Shown: positions 7,337-15,360 of the stretch, piece by piece
How positions within the stretch are numbered: position 1 is the stretch's first letter
Layout of the letters: each line of letters opens with the position of its first letter
Assembly: GCA_019418225.1 (NCBI GenBank)
Contig: DYCF01000050.1
Coordinates: forward strand, 1-32,555
Source: Clostridiales bacterium
Lineage (GTDB): Bacteria; Bacillota; Clostridia; Lachnospirales; Cellulosilyticaceae
Direction: 5' to 3'
DNA: 32,555 bases
Program-made: the position numbers and the translations under genes
The notes under the pieces: model-generated
Databases searched by the model: none
Told to the model about the DNA's origin: nothing
Seen by the model: the letters and a program-made list of their open reading frames with translations, nothing else

Positions 7337-10300
7337 TTATTTAAAGTAGTTAACACCTGACTCGAAGATTTTTTGATCCTTAAGACCAGGAATATTTTTA
7401 TGAACAAAGCTTCCAATACGCTCACTATGTCCCATCTTACCAATGATTCGGCCATCAGCAGATACAATCCCTTCGATATTATGCATACTACCATTTACAT
7501 TCACGTTACCATCACTGCTTACAAAACCATTTTCATCAACATATTGGCTAAATACTTGCCCTTTAGCAATAAGTTCTTGAAGTATACTTTCTGGTGCTAC
7601 GAAACGGCCTTCACCATGTGATAAAGGAATTTCATACATCTCACCAAGATTTACACCATTAAGCCATGGTGACGCAACACTTGTAATCTTCGTTTTTGCC
7701 ATAAGTGAAATATGTTTACCGATTGTATTGTAAGTAAGTGTTGGACAGTTTGCATCCATTTCTTGAATTTCACCATATGGTAATAACCCCAGTTTAACGA
7801 GAACTTGGAATCCGTTACAAATACCAAGCATTAAACCATCTTGTGTATATAAATGTTCATGAATTGCTGCTTTTAATTTTTCACTTCTAAATACTGAAGC
7901 AATGAATTTACCACTACCATCTGGTTCATCCCCCGCTGAGAATCCACCTGGGAATGCAATGATTTGTGCATTACAAATGCCTTTATATAATCTTTCAATA
8001 GAATCTTCAATGTCACTATTTGTACGGTTTACGAAGAGAACTTCATTCACCTTTGCACCAGCTTTTTCAAAAGCACGTCTTGTATCACCTTCACAGTTTG
8101 TACCTGGGAATACTGGAATCATAACCTCTGGTTTAGCAATTTTATTTTGCGCAATATATATTTTGCGTTCACCCTTAAAGGTTGCATCTATTGCTTTGTC
8201 TTCGCAGTCTACTTTTGGTACAAATACTTTTTCTACTACTGAAAGCATTGTGCTTGTTACTTCTTCTAAGCTTACTGAAATGCCATTGATTGTAAGTGCT
8301 TTTTCTGCAACTGTTTCACCAATCACTTCATAAATATCACTTTCAAGTGTATTTGCCACTTCTGTTGAAACTTCAAGGATAAGGTCACCATAGTTTGCTT
8401 CAAATGGTGCTATTTCACTTGTTAAATTTACATTTGCTCCAATTTCATTACCAATTGCCATTTGACTAAGTGCTGCTACGATGCCGCCTTTACCAATTGC
8501 ATAACTACTTTTTACTTTGCCGGCTTTAACAAGTTCATATACACTTGTATAAGCTTTGTGCATTTGTGAGAAGTCTGGCATAAATTTATTATCTTTAGGA
8601 ATAGCTACATAAACTAATTTGCTACCTACTTCTTTTAAGCTACCGCTTACACAGTCTTTTGCATCTCCTACATTACATGTGAATGAAATAAGTGTTGGCG
8701 GTACGCTGATATTTTCAAATGTCCCTGACATACTGTCTTTTCCACCGATTGCTGCAAGACCAAGTTCTTTTTGTGCTGTGAGTGCCCCTAAAAGTGCTGC
8801 TACTGGTTTACCCCAACTTACTTCATTTTCACCAAGTCTTTCGAAGTATTCTTGGAATGAAAGATATGTTTTTGTATAATCGGCACCAAGTGCTACAAGT
8901 TTTGCAATACTTTCAACTACTGCATACATTGCACCATGGAATGGTGATTTTTCTGAAAGGTATGGATCAAAACCATGTGTCATATACGTTGCAGCTGTTG
9001 TTTCACCTTCAAGTACTGGAATCTTAGCTACCATACCCACTTCTTTTGTAAGTTGTTTTTTCCCACCATATGGCATAAGTACTGAAGCTGCACCGATTGT
9101 ACCATCAAACTGCATACCTAAACCTTTTTGAAGTCCTACATTTAAGTCCTTTAAGTTTGCTAAAATGCTTTCTTTAGATAAGGCGATGCTTTCTACCTCT
9201 AAAGTAGGTGCTACAACTTTTGCCACTCTTCTTTGTGTCACACCTGCACTATCTAGGAAGCTTCTATCAATATGAACAACTTCTTTACCTCTCCAAGTCA
9301 TTACAAGCTGCTCTTCGGAAGTCACTTCTGCTACACATACTGCATTTAAGTTTTCTTTGTTTGCAAGGGCAATCATTTCTTCTAAATCTTCTTTAGCAAT
9401 AGCAATTGCCATACGTTCTTGTGATTCAGAGATTGCAAGTTCTGTCGCATCAAGTCCCATATATTTAACAGGTACTGTATCAAGATTAATGCGAAGTCCT
9501 TTTGCAATTTCACCGATGGCAACACATACACCACCCGCACCAAAGTCATTACAACGTTTAATGCGTTTTGAGAACTCTGGATTTCTAAATAATCTTTGAA
9601 GCTTTCTTTCTTCTACTGGATTCCCTTTTTGTACTTCAGAGCCACATGTTTGAAGTGATTCTTCTGTATGTTCTTTAGATGAACCTGTTGCGCCACCGCA
9701 GCCGTCACGGCCCGTTGCTCCACCTAAAAGAACGATTACATCACCAGCTATTGGTTCTTCACGTTTTACGCTAGATTTCTTAACGGCACCTACTACTGCA
9801 CCTACCTCTAAGCGTTTTGCTTTATAACCTTCATGGTAATATTCTTTAACTTCACCAGTTGCAAGTCCGATTTGGTTACCATATGAACTATAACCATTTG
9901 CAGCTGTTTTAGTAATAACACGTTGAGGAAGTTTTCCTGGAATTGTATTTTCAATAGCCTCATTAGGATCTGCTGCACCTGTTACACGCATTGCTTGATA
10001 CACATAGCTTCGTCCTGAAAGTGGATCACGAATAGCTCCGCCAAGGCAAGTTGCTGCACCACCAAATGGCTCAATTTCTGTAGGGTGATTATGTGTTTCA
10101 TTTTTAAAGAGAATGAGGTATTCTTCTTTTTTGCCATCTACATCAATAGCTTCTTCGATTGTACATGCATTAATTTCTTCTGATTCAACAAGTTCTTTAA
10201 GTTTGCCTTGCTCTTTTAAATATTTCACAATGACTGTTGCCATATCCATAAGGCATACTTTCTTATGTGTACGTCCAAGTTCTTCACGCATGCCATAGTA

Positions 10301-11059
10301 TGTTTCAAGAGCCTCTTTGATAGGTGCTGCAAATTCGCCTTCTTCAATTTCAATATCTGTAAGCTCTGTCATAAATGTTGTATGTCTACAGTGATCTGAC
10401 CAATATGTATCTACCACTTTTAATTCGGTGTAACTTGGATTTCTATTTTCACCTTTGAAGTAGTTTTGGAAATAAGTTAAATCTTCAAGGCTCATTGCAA
10501 GGCCTTCTTTTTTTCTAAAAGCTTCTAAAGCATCTTGTGTCATATCCACGAATCCTTCAAGCACTTTGACATCTTCTGGCACTGGATAAGTCATATCTAA
10601 GCTTTCTACTTTTTCAAGACTTACTTCTTCTGACTCCACCGGATTGATTACACTTTTCTTAATCTTTTCTTTTTCAGCTTCTGTAAGTTTTCCATTAATT
10701 ATATAAACTTTCGCTGTTTTAACAACAGGATTAAGTGTACTGTCAATTGTGCGAATACATTGTACACATGAATCAGCTCTTTGATCATATTGCCCTCTTA
10801 AAAAACTTACAGCAAAAGTAAAGTCTCCATATCCTTCTAAATCTTCTTCAAATAAAACATCTGATTGTGGTTCAGAGAAAATAGTATTTAATGCTTTCTT
10901 ATAAGCTTCTTCGCTTACATGCTCCATATCATAACGATTAAGGATGCGAATGCTCTCTACATTTTCAATATGTAAGAACTCTTCTAACTCCTTCTTCATA
11001 CGTTTAACTTCTACATCAAAACCTTTTCTCTTTTCTACATAGACTCTGAAAACACTCAT
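7337..11059 (-). CDS. purL: Single-chain phosphoribosylformylglycinamidine synthase (large PurL)
   Basis: This 1240-residue enzyme amidates FGAR to FGAM with glutamine and ATP. It is the long form in which the PurS-like, synthetase and glutaminase parts are one chain, unlike the split PurS-PurL-PurQ set of Bacillus. The synthetase core has FKNETHNHPTEIEPFGGAAT and GGATGRDGCGGATG. The C-terminal glutaminase has PVFPGTNCEGD, FPGGFSAGD, the nucleophile region LGICNGFQ and SHGEGRF. The start at 11059 (SVFRVYVEKRKGFD) has AAAGGGGA upstream; a longer in-frame extension to 11146 overlaps the promoter and is rejected. It is the first gene of the operon. Confidence 0.96.
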   Translation of the reverse strand: MSVFRVYVEKRKGFDVEVKRMKKELEEFLHIENVESIRILNRYDMEHVSEEAYKKALNTIFSEPQSDVLFEEDLEGYGDFTFAVSFLRGQYDQRADSCVQCIRTIDSTLNPVVKTAKVYIINGKLTEAEKEKIKKSVINPVESEEVSLEKVESLDMTYPVPEDVKVLEGFVDMTQDALEAFRKKEGLAMSLEDLTYFQNYFKGENRNPSYTELKVVDTYWSDHCRHTTFMTELTDIEIEEGEFAAPIKEALETYYGMREELGRTHKKVCLMDMATVIVKYLKEQGKLKELVESEEINACTIEEAIDVDGKKEEYLILFKNETHNHPTEIEPFGGAATCLGGAIRDPLSGRSYVYQAMRVTGAADPNEAIENTIPGKLPQRVITKTAANGYSSYGNQIGLATGEVKEYYHEGYKAKRLEVGAVVGAVKKSSVKREEPIAGDVIVLLGGATGRDGCGGATGSSKEHTEESLQTCGSEVQKGNPVEERKLQRLFRNPEFSKRIKRCNDFGAGGVCVAIGEIAKGLRINLDTVPVKYMGLDATELAISESQERMAIAIAKEDLEEMIALANKENLNAVCVAEVTSEEQLVMTWRGKEVVHIDRSFLDSAGVTQRRVAKVVAPTLEVESIALSKESILANLKDLNVGLQKGLGMQFDGTIGAASVLMPYGGKKQLTKEVGMVAKIPVLEGETTAATYMTHGFDPYLSEKSPFHGAMYAVVESIAKLVALGADYTKTYLSFQEYFERLGENEVSWGKPVAALLGALTAQKELGLAAIGGKDSMSGTFENISVPPTLISFTCNVGDAKDCVSGSLKEVGSKLVYVAIPKDNKFMPDFSQMHKAYTSVYELVKAGKVKSSYAIGKGGIVAALSQMAIGNEIGANVNLTSEIAPFEANYGDLILEVSTEVANTLESDIYEVIGETVAEKALTINGISVSLEEVTSTMLSVVEKVFVPKVDCEDKAIDATFKGERKIYIAQNKIAKPEVMIPVFPGTNCEGDTRRAFEKAGAKVNEVLFVNRTNSDIEDSIERLYKGICNAQIIAFPGGFSAGDEPDGSGKFIASVFRSEKLKAAIHEHLYTQDGLMLGICNGFQVLVKLGLLPYGEIQEMDANCPTLTYNTIGKHISLMAKTKITSVASPWLNGVNLGEMYEIPLSHGEGRFVAPESILQELIAKGQVFSQYVDENGFVSSDGNVNVNGSMHNIEGIVSADGRIIGKMGHSERIGSFVHKNIPGLKDQKIFESGVNYFK

Positions 11060-11102
11060 CGTGGTTCCCCTTTCATAAGTATTACCTGTTTTAACTAATC
11101 TA

Positions 11103-11178
11103 AGATTAACACAATCGGTATATATCGTCAATAAAAATTCGAACATTATTTTTTCAGATTTTAATATAGTTCGATTAT
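11103..11178 (-). promoter_or_regulatory. Main pur promoter with paired PurBox-like operators
   Basis: On the minus strand a TTGACG -35 (11126-11131) is followed after 17 bases by a weak TAATCT -10 (11103-11108). Directly upstream are two inverted sites that each match 12 of 13 positions of the Firmicute PurR box AWWWCCGAACWWT: AAATTCGAACATT (11135-11147) and its inverse ATAGTTCGATTAT (11166-11178), separated by 18 bases. Established knowledge: Bacillus PurR binds such inverted pairs near -35 and releases them when PRPP is high. PurR control is therefore inferred; purR is not in the window. Confidence 0.65.
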
Positions 11179-11258
11179 TTTAGGATTTTGTGTTTAAATA
11201 CCCTATTTTTTATGGTTATTTACTATTTTTACCTTTTATTTTTAGCTGACAAGCCATT

Positions 11259-11313
11259 TTTACCGAACATTATATGTAAACCCACCTTTTATCAGACATA
11301 AACATTCGATATA
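11259..11313 (-). promoter_or_regulatory. Second PurBox-like site overlapping an upstream TATAAT
   Basis: TTTACCGAACATT (11259-11271) matches the PurBox consensus at 12 of 13 positions. On the minus strand it overlaps a perfect TATAAT (plus-strand 11268-11273), which could be the -10 of an earlier promoter with a poor -35. A possible inverted partner, AACATTCGATATA (11301-11313), keeps TTCG but matches poorly and lies 29 bases away. The remaining leader to 11350 is AT-rich and shows no purine riboswitch core. Confidence 0.45.
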
Positions 11314-11349
11314 TTTATCTAATTTTTATATAAAATAACTATTTTTTTA

Positions 11350-11397
11350 CCCCAAAAACAAAAAAAGATGGCACTTTTTGTTCTCAGTGTCATCTTT
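11350..11397 (-). terminator. Terminator of the spoIIA operon
   Basis: AAAGATGGCACT (11364-11375) pairs with AGTGTCATCTTT (11386-11397) through 12 pairs including one G-T. On the minus strand the stem runs into TTTTTTTGTTTTT. It ends transcription from sigF before the pur promoter region. Confidence 0.85.
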
Positions 11398-11433
11398 CAA
11401 CTCAAACTATTCATCATTTTAGCTCTTCACTTT

Positions 11434-11517
11434 TCACGCTTTATTTTTCATGCTTTATTTTTCATGCTTTATCTTTCATGCTTTATTTCTTACACTTTAC
11501 CTTTTATGCTTTACCTC
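11434..11517 (-). repeat. Six-copy 14-bp tandem array behind sigF
   Basis: Six contiguous 14-base units start at 11434, 11448, 11462, 11476, 11490 and 11504. On the minus strand the unit is close to AAGATAAAGCATGA. The last 14 bases of sigF including its stop (11524-11537, TGGATAAAGAGTGA) resemble a seventh unit, separated by 6 bases. The array fills the space between the sigF stop and the terminator and would be transcribed as mRNA 3' end. Confidence 0.85.
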
Positions 11518-11523
11518 TCCATC

Positions 11524-12246
11524 TCACTCTTTATCCATCATTCCCTTAAGCTTCTTCAGTATCCGCTTCTCAATCCTAGAAACCTGTACCTGTGAAATAT
11601 TAAGCTGAGTGGCAATTTCCGTCTGCGTACGGTCTTCAAAATATCTGAGTGTAATGATTTCTCTTTCTATAGGAAGTAGCTTCTCAATGAGTTCTTTCAA
11701 AACCATCTTATCTACAATGCTACCTTGCTCCGATGGTGCCTCATTAATTTTATCTGACAAGGTAATAGGTTTTCCATCACCTTGATAAATGACAGCATTC
11801 AAGGACTCAATCTCTGCATTTGACTCTAAGGCTAAGGCCACTTCTTCCACTTCTAGGTCTAATCCTGCTGCAATTTCACTAATAGTTGGTTCTCTATTAT
11901 ACTCTTTTATAAGTTCTTCTTTAATGACCCTTACCTTATAGGCTGTCTCCTTCAAAGAACGACTTACCTTAATCATGCCATCGTCTCTTAAAAAGCGTTT
12001 AATTTCCCCTACAATCATAGGTACTGCATATGTTGAAAACTTTACATTAAAGCTTAGGTCAAACTTTTCAATACTTTTTAGAAGTCCTATGCTCCCAATT
12101 TGAAATAAGTCTTCCATGTCATAACCACGATTATTAAACCTACGTACTAAACTCCAAACAAGGCCCATATTTTCTTGGACAAGTATTTCTCTTGCACCAT
12201 CATCACCTTTTTGTGCTCTTTTGATTAATTCAAGGGTATGATCCAT
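11524..12246 (-). CDS. sigF: Forespore RNA polymerase sigma-F factor
   Basis: This is the first compartment-specific sigma factor of sporulation. It is a 240-residue sigma-70-family protein with region 2 (GYDMEDLFQIGSIGLLKSIEKFD...FSTYAVPMIVGEIKRFLRDD), region 3 (TISEIAAGL) and a region 4 helix-turn-helix (RTQTEIATQLNISQVQVSRIEK). Its place as third gene after spoIIAA and spoIIAB identifies it as sigF rather than sigG. I chose ATG at 12246 because AAGGTGGGAG lies just upstream; a GTG three codons earlier is possible. The gene is followed by a tandem array derived in part from, or resembling, its own 3' end. Confidence 0.95.
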   Translation of the reverse strand: MDHTLELIKRAQKGDDGAREILVQENMGLVWSLVRRFNNRGYDMEDLFQIGSIGLLKSIEKFDLSFNVKFSTYAVPMIVGEIKRFLRDDGMIKVSRSLKETAYKVRVIKEELIKEYNREPTISEIAAGLDLEVEEVALALESNAEIESLNAVIYQGDGKPITLSDKINEAPSEQGSIVDKMVLKELIEKLLPIEREIITLRYFEDRTQTEIATQLNISQVQVSRIEKRILKKLKGMMDKE

Positions 12247-12279
12247 TTCTCCCACCTTCTCTCTCGGTTTCTCCCCTAT

Positions 12280-12705
12280 TTACCCAAGAGATCTTTTCAT
12301 TTTTACGCTAGTTCCCTCGCCTACTTTGGATTCTACAAACACCTCATCCATCATAGATTGCATCACAGTAAATCCAAGTCCTGCACGTTCTTCCTCTTCT
12401 GACGTGGTATAAAGCGCCGTCATAGCTTCTTCTATATTAGGAATCCCTTTCCCTTTATCAATAATTTCTACGCTGACATTCTTCCCTTCATAAGCGCATT
12501 TCACAACAATCTTTCCTTCACTATTCCCCTCATAACCATGGATAATACTATTTGTAACCGCTTCAGAAACAGCCATCTTAATATCATATAGTGTTTCTAC
12601 AGTTGGGTCTAATTGTGAAAAGAAAGCAGACACAGCTGTACGTGCAAAAGCTTCATTGATTGACCTACTTAAAAATTGTATCTCCATTTCATTTTTCTTT
12701 AGCAT
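12280..12705 (-). CDS. spoIIAB: Anti-sigma-F factor and serine kinase SpoIIAB
   Basis: At 141 residues this is a GHKL-fold protein that holds sigma-F inactive and phosphorylates SpoIIAA. The N box is AVSEAVTNSIIHGYEG, the G1 box IIDKGKGIPN and the G2 box RAGLGFTVM, all intact. AAGGGGG lies 10 bases before the ATG. It is 25 bases downstream of spoIIAA and 33 bases upstream of sigF, the standard partner-switching operon. Confidence 0.97.
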   Translation of the reverse strand: MLKKNEMEIQFLSRSINEAFARTAVSAFFSQLDPTVETLYDIKMAVSEAVTNSIIHGYEGNSEGKIVVKCAYEGKNVSVEIIDKGKGIPNIEEAMTALYTTSEEEERAGLGFTVMQSMMDEVFVESKVGEGTSVKMKRSLG

Positions 12706-12730
12706 TTATATTTATCCCCCTTGCTTTAAC

Positions 12731-13069
12731 TTAAGTTAAGTCATTCAGTGCTTGTACTTTATTTTTATACACGCGCACCACCTTATATATCCCAGACATA
12801 TTTAATAAGCGTTCTACCTTAGGTGATACATTATAGAGCGCTACTCGTCCACCTAATAATGCGGCACTTTTAACCCGCCCCATTAAGAGCCCAATGCCAG
12901 AGCTATCCATAAACTCTACATTCTCAAAGTCAAAGGCCATATTTTTATACGACCCCTTACTATATGCTCTCTCTATATCTTCTTTTACATCCTTGCATGT
13001 ATGATGGTCTATCTCTCCACCTATGCATACAATGAGCGTTTTATCATGTGTATAATATTCTACGTTCAA
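12731..13069 (-). CDS. spoIIAA: Anti-anti-sigma factor SpoIIAA
   Basis: This 112-residue STAS-domain protein binds SpoIIAB and frees sigma-F when dephosphorylated. The phosphorylation loop is DSSGIG at 55-60, with S57 corresponding to the serine phosphorylated in Bacillus. The start codon is TTG at 13069, supported by AAGGAGGG 8 bases upstream and no better ATG. It is the first gene of the operon. Confidence 0.95.
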   Translation of the reverse strand: MNVEYYTHDKTLIVCIGGEIDHHTCKDVKEDIERAYSKGSYKNMAFDFENVEFMDSSGIGLLMGRVKSAALLGGRVALYNVSPKVERLLNMSGIYKVVRVYKNKVQALNDLT

Positions 13070-13128
13070 AGAGTTCTCCCTCCTTATATTCTCACAACTT
13101 ACTTTATTTGTATATTTTGAATATAATA

Positions 13129-13157
13129 AGAATATCTCTTTTTCTAATATTTGTCAA
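13129..13157 (-). promoter_or_regulatory. Sigma-A-like promoter before spoIIA
   Basis: On the minus strand TTGACA (13152-13157) and TATTCT (13129-13134) are separated by 17 bases, a good sigma-A promoter about 60 bases before spoIIAA. In Bacillus spoIIA is driven by sigma-H; I found no good AGGA/GAAT sigma-H pair here, though one may be hidden in the AT-rich leader. Confidence 0.55.
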
Positions 13158-13185
13158 TAATTTTCCATAATTTTACTATAATTTT

Positions 13186-14574
13186 CTAACCTTGACTTTT
13201 TATTTCATTTAAGCGCTCTTCTGACCAAAGTGCTTCTGTAGTATTAGGATAATTATCAATCACCTCATTAAAATACATCATGGCTTTCTCATCATTTTCT
13301 AAACCTTGTTCGCTGCATCCTAAATAATATAAAATACGTTTTTTATTTTGTTCATTTGAAGCATACAGTAGAGCTGTTTCTAAACTCATTTTAGCTTCAC
13401 TAAATGCACCACTCTGTAAAAGACTATATCCCTTGTTACATAAATTACTGCTTGCATAATTATAAGCGCTGTCCCTAAGCTGTATGTAATTTGCATTCTC
13501 TTCTTCAGACAAGTACTTTGGGGCGATATTATAGAGTATTTCAGCAGCGCCCTCATAATCCCCCTTTGCAATTAAATCCTCGCTTTGCAGCAACTTCTCT
13601 TGCTGATTCTTTTTCCCCATTGTTTCTTCATAAGCTGTTTTATCTGATTTTAACTTATCATTTTCAGCTTGCAACTTGCTAATGTCTTCTTCATGCTCTA
13701 GTTTTAAAGTATCCATGGCTGTACTTATGGCTTCCTTCTCATTTTGAAGACGTGCAGCCTGTTCTTTATACGCGGATATCTTAGAAGGTGTCACAAGATT
13801 ACTTTCTGCAATCCACATGCATAACACACCCATTAAAAAATATAATGTATAACGTAAAAATAAGTTATTACGTTCTAATATAGGTGCTTTATTTACTGGC
13901 CTCTCTGCTCCTCCCGCAACCGCATATTCTTGTTCATAAGACTGGATATTGTCAAGGCCCTCATGTTTAAGTCGTTCCAAGTATTCTAATGCCTTCGTAT
14001 GGTCACGGTCAATCTTCAAGGCCTCCCTTAACTGTTCATGCGCTTTTCTTAACTTATTCGTCTGAATATAACATAGTGCCAGTAAAACTCTTGCTTCTAT
14101 AAACTTAGGATTAATACTTACAGCTTTTTTCAACCTGATAATGGCTACATCTTCATTTCCCTGTTTCAAGTATTTAAGGGCTTTATTATAAAGACTACTT
14201 GAATCATTATATGTTTCTAATACCTTAGGATTACTTTGAACCTTATTAATATATTCTGTCGCTATATTATCTTCTTTTTCTAGTGCACTGCTCACAATCC
14301 ACGCTTTAAGCCCTAATGCTACTTCTCCTATTTCACAATAAATAAGGCCAAGCAAATTTCTTGCCGCTATATTATATTTATTAAAACAAATTGCCTTTTC
14401 TAATAATTTTTTAGCTGTTGTAAGCTTTCTCTGCTTTGCTGCCGCATAGGCCTTGGTATAATAGTCATCACTTTTAAAATAGCATTTTTTAACCCATGCC
14501 ACTTCACTTTGACAGGTAGTACATTGGTCCTCATAGCTTAATACACTTCCACAATAAGGGCACAGCTGCTCCAT
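13186..14574 (-). CDS. Zinc-ribbon and TPR protein with one membrane span and extracytoplasmic coiled coil
   Basis: The gene encodes 462 residues of unknown function. Residues 5-21 form a zinc ribbon (C5, C8, C18, C21). TPR-like helices fill about 35-210 (for instance ISVNP-like IxxNPxxxEAR at 153-162). A single hydrophobic span lies at about 239-257. A charged coiled coil covers roughly 266-325, and further TPR-like repeats cover 330-455. Basic residues before the span suggest that the N-terminal half is cytoplasmic and the coiled coil outside. The start has GAGGG upstream and begins 3 bases after the stop of a 54-residue gene, so the two form an operon. It follows spoIIA in the same direction but has its own promoter; a sporulation role is possible but not shown. 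Confidence 0.85.
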   Translation of the reverse strand: MEQLCPYCGSVLSYEDQCTTCQSEVAWVKKCYFKSDDYYTKAYAAAKQRKLTTAKKLLEKAICFNKYNIAARNLLGLIYCEIGEVALGLKAWIVSSALEKEDNIATEYINKVQSNPKVLETYNDSSSLYNKALKYLKQGNEDVAIIRLKKAVSINPKFIEARVLLALCYIQTNKLRKAHEQLREALKIDRDHTKALEYLERLKHEGLDNIQSYEQEYAVAGGAERPVNKAPILERNNLFLRYTLYFLMGVLCMWIAESNLVTPSKISAYKEQAARLQNEKEAISTAMDTLKLEHEEDISKLQAENDKLKSDKTAYEETMGKKNQQEKLLQSEDLIAKGDYEGAAEILYNIAPKYLSEEENANYIQLRDSAYNYASSNLCNKGYSLLQSGAFSEAKMSLETALLYASNEQNKKRILYYLGCSEQGLENDEKAMMYFNEVIDNYPNTTEALWSEERLNEIKSQG

Positions 14575-14577
14575 GTC

Positions 14578-14742
14578 TTATCCCTCTTTTCTCATATTAT
14601 ACTTATCTTGCATTATATCTCTTTGAAAACTTTTAAATATATCTATCATATCTTCTAGCGTATCACGCGCTATTTCTTCTTCTATTTGATTCGTCTTAAG
14701 CATCGGTTTAAACTTTTCTAGCTCTTTATCAAAATCCAGCAT
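14578..14742 (-). CDS. 54-residue acidic protein in operon with the TPR membrane protein
   Basis: The short gene begins MLDFDKELEKFKPMLKTNQ and ends with DKYNMRKEG. AGGAGG lies 10 bases upstream of the ATG at 14742, and the stop is 3 bases before the next start. The predicted protein is charged and helical with no membrane span. I recall similar short proteins in clostridia but cannot name a family. The good ribosome site, the promoter upstream and the tight coupling support a real gene; it may be a small partner of the TPR protein. Confidence 0.72.
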   Translation of the reverse strand: MLDFDKELEKFKPMLKTNQIEEEIARDTLEDMIDIFKSFQRDIMQDKYNMRKEG

Positions 14743-14798
14743 CTTCTTCTATCCTCCTGTTGTTTTCTAAATTTACACTCTTTTTACTTTCTTATTCC

Positions 14799-14827
14799 AT
14801 AGTACAATGCCAAACTTAGATTATCAA
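14799..14827 (-). promoter_or_regulatory. Sigma-A promoter of the 54-residue/TPR operon
   Basis: On the minus strand TTGATA (14822-14827) and TACTAT (14799-14804) are 17 bases apart. It is divergent from the arsR promoter, whose -35 lies 18 bases away. Confidence 0.55.
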
Positions 14828-14844
14828 TATATATTCTGTATTAC

Positions 14845-14873
14845 TTGACACTTTTCAAAAAAGAAGGTACCCT
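14845..14873 (+). promoter_or_regulatory. Promoter of the ArsR-family gene
   Basis: A perfect TTGACA (14845-14850) is followed after 17 bases by TACCCT (14868-14873), a poor -10. The AT-rich imperfect dyads around it could hold the autoregulatory operator, but I cannot assign one clearly. Confidence 0.5.
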
Positions 14874-14917
14874 AATTATCATATATAACAATGAAACAAC
14901 AGAAAGAGGTGGCTATT

Positions 14918-15274
14918 TTGGCTGAAAAAATAGATGATTGTTCTTGCACAATTATTCATGAAGATCTTGTAAAAAAAGCCTCTGAGGCCATGCTTACTAG
15001 CGACGTAGCATCTAGCCTTGCTGAGCTTTTTAAAATCTTCGGGGACCCAACACGTGTTAAACTTCTTAGTGCCCTAGGTGCATCTGAAATGTGTGTATGT
15101 GACTTAGCCGCTTGTTTAGGTATGACACACTCAGCAATTTCACACCAATTACGTGTACTCAAGGCTTATAATCTTGTAAAACCACGTAAAGAAGGAAAGA
15201 TTGTCTATTATTCATTAGCAGACTCTCACGTTAATGCCATTCTTTATACAGGCCTTGAGCATATCAATGAATAA
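14918..15274 (+). CDS. ArsR/SmtB-family metal-sensing repressor
   Basis: A winged-helix repressor of 118 residues that would release DNA on binding metal. The recognition helix is CLGMTHSAISHQLRVLKAYNLV. It carries both known metal sites of the family: a CadC-like alpha3N site (DDCSC near the N-terminus and CVC in SEMCVCDLA) and an alpha5 zinc site in the last helix (D-x-H-x10-H-x2-E, the exact SmtB spacing). I chose TTG at 14918 because AGAGGTGG lies 5 bases upstream; an ATG at 14891 gives 127 residues but has no ribosome site. No efflux pump lies beside it, and a strong terminator follows, so its targets are itself or distant genes. Confidence 0.9.
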   Translation: MAEKIDDCSCTIIHEDLVKKASEAMLTSDVASSLAELFKIFGDPTRVKLLSALGASEMCVCDLAACLGMTHSAISHQLRVLKAYNLVKPRKEGKIVYYSLADSHVNAILYTGLEHINE

Positions 15275-15298
15275 ATTCACTCCAAAGTTTTTAAATCT

Positions 15299-15346
15299 AA
15301 AAGGAGTCTTTAGCAAATCATTTATAATTTGCTAAAGACTCCTTTT
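15299..15346. terminator. Bidirectional terminator between the arsR-type and ATP-grasp genes
   Basis: A 20-bp perfect stem (15299-15318 with 15327-15346) has an 8-base loop, with A run and T run on the two sides. It serves both convergent genes. Confidence 0.9.
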
Positions 15347-15360
15347 TAACGCTATCCACA

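Noticed and set aside
11060..11350. Purine (guanine/adenine) riboswitch before purL
   Set aside because: The conserved loop sequences TATGG and CCGTA in the usual order are not present; PurBox sites explain the regulation better.
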